Shown here in pieces: positions 16,282 through 24,371 of a DNA stretch of 32,133 bases. The stretch comes from CAZMXP01 sp964570285 (GTDB lineage: Bacteria > Planctomycetota > PLA2). Position 1 is the stretch's first letter; every line of letters begins with the position of its first letter. The stretch is taken from assembly GCA_964570285.1 (NCBI GenBank), contig CAZMXP010000056.1, positions 1 through 32,133 of the forward strand, given 5' to 3'. The position numbers were made by a program, and so were the translations under genes. A model generated the notes under the pieces. It ran no database searches. It saw nothing but the letters and a program-made list of their open reading frames with translations, and had not been told where the DNA came from.

Positions 16282-19200
16282 GAGGCCCTCCGGCGTTCGC
16301 GCAGCGTGACGAGAAGCGTCATCACGGCGGCGGCGACGATGAAGACGTTCCAGACGGGCGTCCACCCCCGGCCACTGAAGGCAAGGAGGAGGAGCGCGAG
16401 GAGGAGGAGCGCGCCGCCCGCGGCGAGGGGCCGGAAGGTGCGCGACAGGAAGAAGATCGCCCCCGCGCCCCCCAGGAGTCCGAGCAGCAGGAAGACGATC
16501 CTCGCGGCCGTGGAGATGTGGTGGATCACGAGCTCCCCGTTGCCGGTGCCGTTCGTGAAGAGGCTCTTCAGGCTCTCGCGCTCGGTGTACATCGGCACGA
16601 AGTCGTCGAACTTCGGCAGCGGCGTGCCGATGCGAGCGCCGGCGGTGCCGGGGGGCACGCCGGGCTCGAGGTAGCGGCTGATCGCGGCGATGCCGCGCGC
16701 GAGCCAGCTCCCGTCGGCGGCGTCCGCGCCGGCGGGCGTGACGTTGCCCGAGAACGACGTGACGCGCCACGCGTTGGGGTAGTGGACCTCCCACGAGAGC
16801 AGCATCTGCGCGGGCGCGGGCGAGTCCTCGTAGCGGGGGAGCTCGGGGCCGGTGAAGCGCGTCTCGCGGAAGAGCGCGCCCGACGTCGCGATCGGGTGCT
16901 TGTAGGCGATCGCGACCTTGAAGGTCGCGTCCTTGCGAAGCCCGGTCAGCAGCGGCACGAGCAGGATCCGGTTCTGGCCGATGCGCGGCTTCTGCGGCTT
17001 GCCGGAGACGAGGAGTTCCTGCACGTCGTGGCCCTCGGGGAGGCGCAGCGCGAGGAACTGCCGGTCGTTGTTGAAGACCTCGAAGGTGGCGGTCGTCGTC
17101 GCGGTGTCGTCGCCCGAGACGACGGTCTTGATGTGGACGTGCTGCACGACGAGGTCGGCGACCGGCTGGTACTCGTGCTTCTCGAGGCGCAGCGGGAAGG
17201 GGAGCGGCGGCTCGAAGCGGCGCAGCGCGAGGAAGACCTCCTCGCTCCGGAGCCCCGCGGGCAGTTCCGCCGGGTCGATCTGCTCGTAGTCGCTCGTCGG
17301 CGTCTCGACCTTGATGACCGGCGACTTGCGGATGGCCGCGTAGGTGTGCGCGCGCTCGACGCCGAGCGGCACGATCGCGGGGATCGCGACGTTGCGGCTC
17401 TCGTTGGTCTTGAGCGCCCTGTCGAAGACCTGGTCGTACTCGGCGTGCAGCAGCACCTCGCCGAGCGCGGGGCTCTGCAGCGTGACGGTCCACGTCACCG
17501 TCGGCTCCTTGCCCTCCTCGAGCGGGTCGTCGCTCGGCTGCTTCTCGCGGAGATTGCGCCCCTCGATCTTGACGGTCTCGACGACGCTCTTCGGCATGCG
17601 GAACTTGAAGGTCTCGACGCCGGTGTACTCGACGGCGTAGGCGAGGTCGGCGCGCACGCGCACGCGCGACTCCTCCGCCTGCAGCGTGTAGCGGACGTCG
17701 CAGGTCACCTTCGGGTCGCGCGCCTTGACGGTGAACGACGCCTTCGCGTCGCCGCCGCGCCAGCGCCACGCGAACGCGAGCGGCTGCGCCGACTTCCAGC
17801 GGTCCTCCGCGGCGAGCTTCTGCGGCTCGAGCGGCACGAGGCCGGTCGTCGTCGCGACCGCCTCGATGCCCGGGTCCATGTAGATGCCGAGGGTGCCCTC
17901 CTCGCGGTCCACGCCGAGCACCTTCAGCAGCGGCACGTCGAGCTTGCCCAGCGCGAGGTCGAGCGGCGCCTCGGCGGAGATCGGGATCGTGAACTTGCCG
18001 AGCCTGCGCCCCTTGAGCTCGAGCGTCAGGATGCGCCTGCCCTCCTCGGTGCTCTCGCGCCAGCTGTCGATCAGCTTCGGGTCGCCGATGTCGGTCAGCG
18101 CGATGCCCTGCGGCACCTCGATGCGGATCGTGAAGAGGCCCGCGCGCTCGACGGTGAAGGCGAGCGCCTCGTTGAGCTTGATCGTGCGGCGCTCGACGTC
18201 GAGGCGCGCGCGGGTGAAGAGGCTCACGAGCGGGGCGATCCGCTCGGTCTGCACCGAGAGCGTGTAGGGCATCGCCGGGAAGCGGAAGCCGAGGGAGCGC
18301 TCGCCCCCCCTGATCGACTCGGGAAGCGTGTTCAGGTCGATCTGGAAGACGTTCTCGAGCGCGATCGGGCGCACGCCGACGCCTTCGGCGCTTGCGACTC
18401 TCAGGTAGCCGCTCTCGCGTGCCGCCTCCTCCAGGCGGAAGGAGGGAAGGGTGAGGGGTCCGGGGACCTCGATCGCGCCCTCGAAGCCGACCGCGAGCGC
18501 GTACTTGCCCGTCACCTCCGCGTGCAGCGCGACGCGCAACTGCCGCCGCGCTGCGTCCTTGAACCCCCACGTCTTGATGTTGGCGCCGGTGACCTCGAGC
18601 ACCTGCACCTTGTCCGGGACCGCGATCGCGAACTCCTGCGTCGGCGAGCGCAGCACCTCGATGTCGAAGTGCGCGGTGCCGCGGACGGTGCGCTCCTCGA
18701 TGCGCACGTCGAGGGTGTCGGCCGAGAAGAGCAGCGGGGGCTCCTTCTCGGTCTCCTCGGGCTGGAAGCGCCATGTGAGCTTGACCGACTCCTGCGGGCC
18801 GAGGAAGGCGAGCAGCACGGTCTCGTCGCCCTCGTTGGTCGTCGTGTGCGCGCGGGCGGGCTCGATCGCAACCTCGGTGCCCTTGCCCGGCACGCGGAAG
18901 GTGAGCTTGTGCAGCGGCACCGAAGGCAGCCCGAACGCGGTCGTCGCGTACTCCTTGCCCTTCGCGACGCCGGCGACGAGCCGCAGGTCCACCTTGTGGC
19001 GCCCCTTGCCGCGAAGGATGAGGTCGTACCCGGAGGCGGCGGGCGCGAGCACGCCCGGCGCGCCGTCGACGAGCACCTCCTCGAACGCGACATCCTTGAA
19101 CGAAAGCGGGATCTTCTGCCACCCGTCGTCGAAGACCTCGATCTCGATCGCCGCCGAGAAGGACGCGATGCCCGAGGCGATCCTCCCGTCGTAGGCGGCC

Positions 19201-19433
19201 GACTCCACCGTGTAGGGCACCGGCGGCTTGCTCCCGTCCACCTTCGGCCCGTACTTGAGCTTCCAGAGTTCGAGGAATTCCTTGTACGGCACCATCACGC
19301 GCTCCTTGTCGGTGCCGAGGACCTCGTTCAGCTTCTCGTAGGGCACATAGATCTTGTGCAGGTCCGGCGTCTTCTCCTCCTGCGCGAGCGCAATGGAGGG
19401 CAGGAACATCGCAAGGGCAAGCAGTTTCCGCAT
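16278..19433 (-). CDS. Large exported membrane-anchored protein, paralogue of both units of the downstream giant protein
   Basis: The 1051-residue protein has a signal peptide (MRKLLALAMFLPSIALAQ) followed by IYVPYEKLNEVLGTDKERV and MVPYKEFLELWKLKYG. This is a VPY...VPYxEFLxLW pattern also found, diverged, at the start of each unit of the next protein. Further shared motifs are FDIEVLRSP, ANIKTWGF and FNNDRQFLALRLPEG with a following VPL. The middle is predicted β-sandwich-like, with many alternating hydrophobic strands. The C-terminus holds three or four transmembrane helices (IVFLLLGLLGGAGAIFFL, then a Leu/Ala-rich pair and VFIVAAAVMTLLVTL). It is therefore probably periplasmic or surface-exposed with a membrane anchor. 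The ATG at 19433 is chosen over one 21 bases upstream because the signal peptide starts there. Its stop overlaps the start of the giant gene, so they form one operon. Function unknown. Confidence 0.85.
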   Translation of the reverse strand: MRKLLALAMFLPSIALAQEEKTPDLHKIYVPYEKLNEVLGTDKERVMVPYKEFLELWKLKYGPKVDGSKPPVPYTVESAAYDGRIASGIASFSAAIEIEVFDDGWQKIPLSFKDVAFEEVLVDGAPGVLAPAASGYDLILRGKGRHKVDLRLVAGVAKGKEYATTAFGLPSVPLHKLTFRVPGKGTEVAIEPARAHTTTNEGDETVLLAFLGPQESVKLTWRFQPEETEKEPPLLFSADTLDVRIEERTVRGTAHFDIEVLRSPTQEFAIAVPDKVQVLEVTGANIKTWGFKDAARRQLRVALHAEVTGKYALAVGFEGAIEVPGPLTLPSFRLEEAARESGYLRVASAEGVGVRPIALENVFQIDLNTLPESIRGGERSLGFRFPAMPYTLSVQTERIAPLVSLFTRARLDVERRTIKLNEALAFTVERAGLFTIRIEVPQGIALTDIGDPKLIDSWRESTEEGRRILTLELKGRRLGKFTIPISAEAPLDLALGKLDVPLLKVLGVDREEGTLGIYMDPGIEAVATTTGLVPLEPQKLAAEDRWKSAQPLAFAWRWRGGDAKASFTVKARDPKVTCDVRYTLQAEESRVRVRADLAYAVEYTGVETFKFRMPKSVVETVKIEGRNLREKQPSDDPLEEGKEPTVTWTVTLQSPALGEVLLHAEYDQVFDRALKTNESRNVAIPAIVPLGVERAHTYAAIRKSPVIKVETPTSDYEQIDPAELPAGLRSEEVFLALRRFEPPLPFPLRLEKHEYQPVADLVVQHVHIKTVVSGDDTATTTATFEVFNNDRQFLALRLPEGHDVQELLVSGKPQKPRIGQNRILLVPLLTGLRKDATFKVAIAYKHPIATSGALFRETRFTGPELPRYEDSPAPAQMLLSWEVHYPNAWRVTSFSGNVTPAGADAADGSWLARGIAAISRYLEPGVPPGTAGARIGTPLPKFDDFVPMYTERESLKSLFTNGTGNGELVIHHISTAARIVFLLLGLLGGAGAIFFLSRTFRPLAAGGALLLLALLLLAFSGRGWTPVWNVFIVAAAVMTLLVTLRERRRAS

Positions 19434-19478
19434 GCCCCTAGCATGCACCCCCAACGCGCCGCCAAGGTCAAAAGCGGG

Positions 19479-19709
19479 TCACGAGGCGGCGGGAGCGGGG
19501 GGGCCGGAGCCGCCAACCCGAAGCAGCGCATCGAACCGCGCGACGAACGGCTCGGCAAGCGCCCGCTCGAACTCCGCGAGGTTGTCCCGGATCAGGTCGC
19601 GGTCGAGCGAGGGGTTCTTGAGCAGCACCGCCTGCCCCCCGACCACCATGTAGGGGAGGCGGGCGCCGTCAAGCGCCCGGGCGGTTCTTGCGAGCAGCTT
19701 CTCGAACAT
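19479..19709 (-). pseudogene. Nucleotidyltransferase of a TA-like pair with an internal deletion
   Basis: The 76-residue reading frame begins MFEKLLARTARALDGARLPYMVVGGQAVLL. This is the N-terminus of a nucleotidyltransferase family whose members usually continue with a TRDID-type metal motif and run to about 180-200 residues. Here the sequence jumps straight to KNPSLDRDLIRDNLAEFERAL and FVARFDALLR, which matches the family's C-terminal helices. The catalytic part and most of the fold are missing, yet the frame is kept. This looks like an in-frame deletion between two copies of a short sequence, so the product should be inactive as an enzyme. It overlaps the upstream partner gene by 41 bases. 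Family recognition is from memory. Confidence 0.6.
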
Positions 19710-19896
19710 GGAGCGCCCGGGCGAGTCGGATCTTCACGTCGATGCCGTCGAGCAGGTCCCGGCAGGGCAGCACGCCGAGCGTCACCGCCTCCTCCCACAA
19801 CCCCTCGAAGATGCGCCGCGCTGCCGCGTGGTCGGGCGGCTCGGAGCGGATGCGATCGCTCTCGAACCGGTCCAGCCTCGCCGTGCGCCTCCGCAT
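19669..19896 (-). CDS. Small partner protein of a nucleotidyltransferase TA-like pair
   Basis: A 75-residue, charged, probably helical protein. The segment RRIFEGLWEEAVTLGVLP and the following LDGIDVKIRLARAL match, from memory, a small conserved protein that regularly precedes nucleotidyltransferases starting with 'IPYMVxGGQAVLL'. Exactly such a gene follows, overlapping by 41 bases. The last residues (REAARKNRPGA) lie in the overlap and may not be conserved. The role of the pair is not established; a toxin-antitoxin function is the common inference. Since the partner has lost its core, this protein may be a leftover. It lies nine bases after the stop of the secreted protein gene upstream. 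Confidence 0.6.
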   Translation of the reverse strand: MRRRTARLDRFESDRIRSEPPDHAAARRIFEGLWEEAVTLGVLPCRDLLDGIDVKIRLARALHVREAARKNRPGA

Positions 19897-19905
19897 GGGC
19901 CCATT

Positions 19906-20754
19906 CTACGTCTTCCCGGGCAGCGCGACGAGCGCCGTGTCGTCGCTCGCCGCGGCACCGCCGCGCCCGGTGACGGCGCACTCGACTGCGGGGACCCACG
20001 GCACTTTGGCGGCGTTCGCCAGCGCCGCGCCGAACTCCGTTTGAGCCGCATCGAGGTCGAAGAAGCGGAGCACGCGACCGTGCGCGGCGTCGTGGAAGCC
20101 CTCGTCCCCCGGACCCCCTGCCTTCACCGCGAGCAGACGGTCGCCGGTGCGATAGAGCCTCGTGCCCGCGCGCCTGCGCGGCGCCGCGAGCCTGATCCCC
20201 TCGACCGTGACGATCGTCGCGCCGTCCATGCCGACGGGAAAGGCGCGCAGCAGGTGGCGCCCGGGCCCGAGTCGCAGCACCAGCAGCGGGTCGAGGTCCC
20301 TCGTGCGTGCGCGCAGGTAGTTCCGGCGCGCGTCGGCAGCGGGGGCGAGCGCGGCCGTGAGCGCGTTGCCGGCGATCGAGATGCGGCCCCCGGTGGCCGC
20401 GAAGAGGGGACCCGTGTCGAAGGTGAGATGGGTCTCCAGCGGGACCGCGGACCCGGAGCGCTGGAACGTGAATTCAAGTGTGACAAGTTCGAAGTCGTCC
20501 CAGCGCTCGACCGTCGTCTGGACATTGCACGCACCCGGCAGGCGCAAGGGCGTCGCCTCGACGAGCCGCGAGTCGGAGCACGAGGCGCACGCGGGGAGCG
20601 CGCAATCGCAAGCGACGGGGGGAGGCGGCGGGGGGCCGTCGCCGCGTAGGCCCGGCGGGAGGCTTCCTGGATCGCGGAAGCCCCCGCCCCCGTGCGCCGT
20701 CGCGCGCTGCGTGCAAAGGAGGAGGATCCCTGCGGCGGCGAGGAGCGTGCGCAT
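19906..20754 (-). CDS. Secreted protein with the 'AHGG-FR-P-G-PPGLR' proline-rich N-terminus
   Basis: The 282-residue protein starts with a signal peptide (MRTLLAAAGILLLCTQRATA). HGGGFRDPGSLPPGLRGDG and a run of six prolines follow. This start strongly resembles that of the protein beginning at 31287. A Cys-rich patch comes next (ACDCALPACASCSDSR, five Cys within ~20 residues). The remaining ~220 residues look like a β-rich domain with FELVTLEFTFQRSG and VLRLGPGRHLLRAFPVGMDG. I do not recognise that domain. The ATG at 20754 is preferred over one at 20796 because it begins the signal peptide. It probably acts outside the cytoplasm. It lies 82 bases downstream of a large secreted protein gene and nine bases upstream of the small TA-like gene, all on one strand. 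Confidence 0.75.
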   Translation of the reverse strand: MRTLLAAAGILLLCTQRATAHGGGGFRDPGSLPPGLRGDGPPPPPPVACDCALPACASCSDSRLVEATPLRLPGACNVQTTVERWDDFELVTLEFTFQRSGSAVPLETHLTFDTGPLFAATGGRISIAGNALTAALAPAADARRNYLRARTRDLDPLLVLRLGPGRHLLRAFPVGMDGATIVTVEGIRLAAPRRRAGTRLYRTGDRLLAVKAGGPGDEGFHDAAHGRVLRFFDLDAAQTEFGAALANAAKVPWVPAVECAVTGRGGAAASDDTALVALPGKT

Positions 20755-20836
20755 GGCGGGGAGCGGCGCAACTCCCGTGCCGCGGCGGCAATGCAAGTGT
20801 TCCGCGCTGTCGCGTTACGCGCCGGGAACGGCCGCG

Positions 20837-23800
20837 TCACCGATCCTTCCGGTCGGGCTCCGCAGGCCTCAGCGCGATCTCGAGGCGCTCGCCGGCCGAT
20901 GCCTCCGCGGTGCCGACGAGGGCCTTGCCGTCCGGCGTCCAGAAGTTCGCGACGAACCGCCAGCGGCCCGGGGGCACGCCCTCGATCTCGAAGGTGCCGT
21001 CCGGTTCGGTGTCGGGCCCGTGTCCGAGGGCGGGATTCTCGAAGGTCACGCGTCCGCCCTCCCACGGGATCGCGGAGACGACGCGGCCGGCGATCGTCCC
21101 TCCCTTCTCGAGTTCGACGGCGATCTCATCCTCGCCCGCGCGCACGCCGCGCAGGTACTTCAGGAAGCCGTTGCCCACCGGGCCGACCATCACGTCGTAG
21201 GTGCGAGTCGCATCGACGCCGTAGACCACCGCGGTGCCGTCGCTCGCGATGCTCGCCTCGTCGCGGTAGGGCTGGGAGACGAGCCGCGGATTCAGCCGCA
21301 CGTCCCCCGAGCCCCCCCGATTCCACCCGACCACGCGCAGGCGGAGGCTCGGACCGGTATCCACGGTGAGAAGCAGGTCCTTCGCTCCCGACGCCGCGAG
21401 TTGGCGCGCGCCGACGCGCGTCGCCATCGTCGGCGCGTCGAACTCCGCCCAGACGGTCGCGGCGCCGCCGCCGAGGCCGTCGAGCCGGAAGCGTCCGTGG
21501 CGGTCGCTGTCGCAGGTGCGTTCGCGGCCGTCCTGCCCGAGCGCGTGCACCGTCGCGTCCGGGAGCGGCCGGCCCGCGGCGTCGCGCACCTCGCCCTCGA
21601 TCGCGCCGCGCGGGAAGAGGCGCACCGTCGTGTCGGCGGCGGTCCACTTCTCCTCGAACGGCGTCATGTCGCGCCGCTCCGGCGGCGGCGTGATCGAGAG
21701 CGTGAAGGTCTGTCCCGGTGCGAGGTCGGCAAGCCGCAGCACGCCGCCGGGGCCGGTCAGGTCGCGGGCCTCCGACGACCAGGTGGCCTTGGCATCGTCC
21801 CCGACCGGACGCACGCGCACGATCGCCCCCTCGACCGGCGCGCCGGCCGGATCGACGACGGTGACCGTCGCGTCGACCCCCCTCGGCAGCCGGATCGTGA
21901 CGCGCTCGCCCGGGTCCGCGAGGGTCGGCTCCGGCGGCGCCCCGGCGCGCGGCGCCTTCGTCCAGATCGCGACGCGGCCCTCGCCGAGCCGCCCGAGGCG
22001 GAAGCTGCCGTCGGCGCGGCTGCGGGCGACGTCGCAGTAGGTCCCGCCCATGGCATTCCCCGCGCCCGGCTGGTGATCGAGCAGGAAGGCGCGCAGCAGC
22101 GCGCCCGCGACCGCGCGCCCGCGCGCATCGACGACGAGCCCCTCGATCGTGCGCTCCGGCGGCAGCCTCACCTCGATCGTGCCGCCCGTCGCGACTGGCC
22201 CCGTCCGCACGGCGCCGTAGGGCAGCGGCGAGCCGTCGCGCGTCGCCGCGCGCATCACGGTGACGCGGTACGAGGTCTCCTCGCTCTCCTCGTAGTCCCA
22301 CAACTCCGTCGCCCCGTCGATGAGTTCCTCCGCCGTGCCTCCCCCCCCGGCGCACTCGAAGAGCACATGCGCGCCCGGCACCGGTCGCCCCATCGGGTCG
22401 ACCGCGCGGACCGTCGCGATGAGGCGGCCCTCATAGCAGAGTTCTGCCTCGTACTCTTCGCCGGGCGCCGCGTCGGGGAGCTTCACGACGAGATCGGAGC
22501 CGGGGGTGGCGGTCGTGACGAGGTGCGCGTCGTCGTGCCAGACCTGGATGGAATGGGGGGTGGCGCGGAGGGGGGAGAGCGTGATCCACCCGTCCGACGC
22601 GGTGGTGCCCGAGGCGCACTGGCGGTCGATCTCGTACCGCTCGGTGAGATGCGCGCTGACACTGGCACTCCGCCGCGGCGTCCCGTCGGGGCGGAGCACG
22701 CGCACGCGGAGCGCGGCGCCCCGCTCGAGCGCCGCTTCCGTGACGCCGCGCGAGAGCGGTACGCCCTGCTCGAAGTAGCCCTCGGCGGAGACATGGAGGG
22801 ACTCCGACCCGGGCTGGAGCGGCCCGGCGAGCGCGAGCCCGCGCGCGTCGGCGAGCCAGCCCGTGCCGGTGGGCCGGTCCTGCGAGTCGAGTTCGCGCAC
22901 GACGGCGCCCGCGACCGGCAGGCCCGTTGTCGCCTCGACGACCTTCACCTGCACGAGGCGCGGCGCGTCGAAACGGATCACGACGCGCTCGCGCCCGAAG
23001 ACGGTCGTCCTCAGGAACCCGGGCGCGGACGCCGCCAGCTCCAACGTGCGCCCGCGCGGCACGCCGTCGATCCTGAACGCGCCGTCGCCGTCGCTCGCCG
23101 CCCGCAGCGGCGCGAGCTCGGAGCGGTAGGTGACGATCGCGCCCGCCACGGGCCTCTCCTCCGCGTCGAGCACGAGCCCCTCGATCGATCCCGCCCGCTC
23201 GACGCGCAGCGTCACGCGCTCGCGGACGCCCGGGCGCAGGAAGAGCGAGAGCGGGCTATGGGCCGACTGGTCCCGGAACGACAGGTTCTCGCTCCCCTCG
23301 CTGCGCCAGAGGTCGCTCGCGACGAAGAGGGCGGCCTCCGCCGGGAAGAGGTCCGCCATCGTGAAGTATCCATCCGGACCCGTCACGGCCTTCGACTTGC
23401 CGTGGGTGGCGAGACTCCTCGCGTGGACCTCGACCCCGGCGACGGGGGCTCCCCCGTCGGCCTCGACGACGACGCCCTCGACCGACGCGGCGCGGTGGAG
23501 GAGGATCTCGCCGCCCGAGGGGCAGTTGCTCGCCTCCGCGTAGCCTGTGGCGCGCACGGTGAGTTCGCCCTCCGGTGCGGCGAGGCGGAAGCTCCCGTCC
23601 GCCGCGCTCGTCGTCTCTGCGGAGCTGTTCTGGGTGCCCGCCTCGATCGTCGCGCCGGCGACCGGCGCCCGCGTCTCGTAGTCGAGGACCTTGCCTACGT
23701 AGAGATCCGGAAGGCTGACGATGAAGCGGTAGTCACCGTCGTGCGGTACGGAGACGGGCCCGTCCCACAGTTCGAGGTGCTCGCCGACACGCAGCCCGAC

Positions 23801-24364
23801 GTGGAAGAGCCCCGCCGGGATGCCACTGAGGCGGAAGGCGCCGCGCTCGTCGGTTGCGCCCGTGGCGAAGAGCGGCGAGCGCGCACTCTCGCCGATGCTC
23901 ATTGTCCCGCGGACCGGCGCACCCGCCTCGTCGACGACAACTCCCGACAGCTCATGCACCGGACCCCGGAGCGCGATCGTGACCTGCACCGCGGCGCCCT
24001 TCACGGCGAGCGACGCCACCGCGACGCCGACCGCCCCGTCCGGCGCCACCGCGTGCAGGTGGTAGACGTCCGCCGCGAGGCCCGCGAAGGCGAAGTTCCC
24101 CTCTTCCCCCGCGCGGGCGCGCCGGATCTCCCTTCCGCCGAGCGCGAGCGTCACCTCCGCGCGCGCGGGTTCGCCGTCGCGCAGCACGCGTCCCGCGAGG
24201 GCCGGCGGCGCCGTCTCGCGCCTTGCCGTGGCCCTCTCCACGGAGGTCTCCGGCCCCCGCACCCCCTCCCGCATCGCCGACTGGTGCGTGTCGCCATCGC
24301 CCAGCGAGAGCCATGCGAGGGCGACCGTGGCCAACGTTGCGAGGACGATCGCGACCCACCGCAT
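20837..24364 (-). CDS. Large exported protein with about twelve carboxypeptidase-regulatory-like repeats
   Basis: The 1175-residue protein has an N-terminal signal or anchor helix (MRWVAIVLATLATVALAWLSL) and then a long array of β-sandwich repeats. Each repeat follows the pattern 'V.G.V.D..G.PV.GA.V......DG.FR..G.P.G......A.G', typical of the carboxypeptidase regulatory-like (CarboxypepD_reg) fold. Examples are LSGVVVDEAGAPVRG, VEGVVVEADGGAPVAG, IEGLVLDAEERPVAG, IEGLVVDARGRAVAG and IEGEVRDAAGRPLPD. I count about twelve, several of them incomplete. No peptidase domain is present. Such repeats often serve as binding or spacer modules in secreted proteins. The ATG at 24364 begins the signal sequence; the open frame further upstream is a shadow. 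It starts seven bases after the stop of the GNDxY protein, so the two are probably cotranscribed. Confidence 0.85.
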   Translation of the reverse strand: MRWVAIVLATLATVALAWLSLGDGDTHQSAMREGVRGPETSVERATARRETAPPALAGRVLRDGEPARAEVTLALGGREIRRARAGEEGNFAFAGLAADVYHLHAVAPDGAVGVAVASLAVKGAAVQVTIALRGPVHELSGVVVDEAGAPVRGTMSIGESARSPLFATGATDERGAFRLSGIPAGLFHVGLRVGEHLELWDGPVSVPHDGDYRFIVSLPDLYVGKVLDYETRAPVAGATIEAGTQNSSAETTSAADGSFRLAAPEGELTVRATGYAEASNCPSGGEILLHRAASVEGVVVEADGGAPVAGVEVHARSLATHGKSKAVTGPDGYFTMADLFPAEAALFVASDLWRSEGSENLSFRDQSAHSPLSLFLRPGVRERVTLRVERAGSIEGLVLDAEERPVAGAIVTYRSELAPLRAASDGDGAFRIDGVPRGRTLELAASAPGFLRTTVFGRERVVIRFDAPRLVQVKVVEATTGLPVAGAVVRELDSQDRPTGTGWLADARGLALAGPLQPGSESLHVSAEGYFEQGVPLSRGVTEAALERGAALRVRVLRPDGTPRRSASVSAHLTERYEIDRQCASGTTASDGWITLSPLRATPHSIQVWHDDAHLVTTATPGSDLVVKLPDAAPGEEYEAELCYEGRLIATVRAVDPMGRPVPGAHVLFECAGGGGTAEELIDGATELWDYEESEETSYRVTVMRAATRDGSPLPYGAVRTGPVATGGTIEVRLPPERTIEGLVVDARGRAVAGALLRAFLLDHQPGAGNAMGGTYCDVARSRADGSFRLGRLGEGRVAIWTKAPRAGAPPEPTLADPGERVTIRLPRGVDATVTVVDPAGAPVEGAIVRVRPVGDDAKATWSSEARDLTGPGGVLRLADLAPGQTFTLSITPPPERRDMTPFEEKWTAADTTVRLFPRGAIEGEVRDAAGRPLPDATVHALGQDGRERTCDSDRHGRFRLDGLGGGAATVWAEFDAPTMATRVGARQLAASGAKDLLLTVDTGPSLRLRVVGWNRGGSGDVRLNPRLVSQPYRDEASIASDGTAVVYGVDATRTYDVMVGPVGNGFLKYLRGVRAGEDEIAVELEKGGTIAGRVVSAIPWEGGRVTFENPALGHGPDTEPDGTFEIEGVPPGRWRFVANFWTPDGKALVGTAEASAGERLEIALRPAEPDRKDR

Positions 24365-24371
24365 GCCTCTA

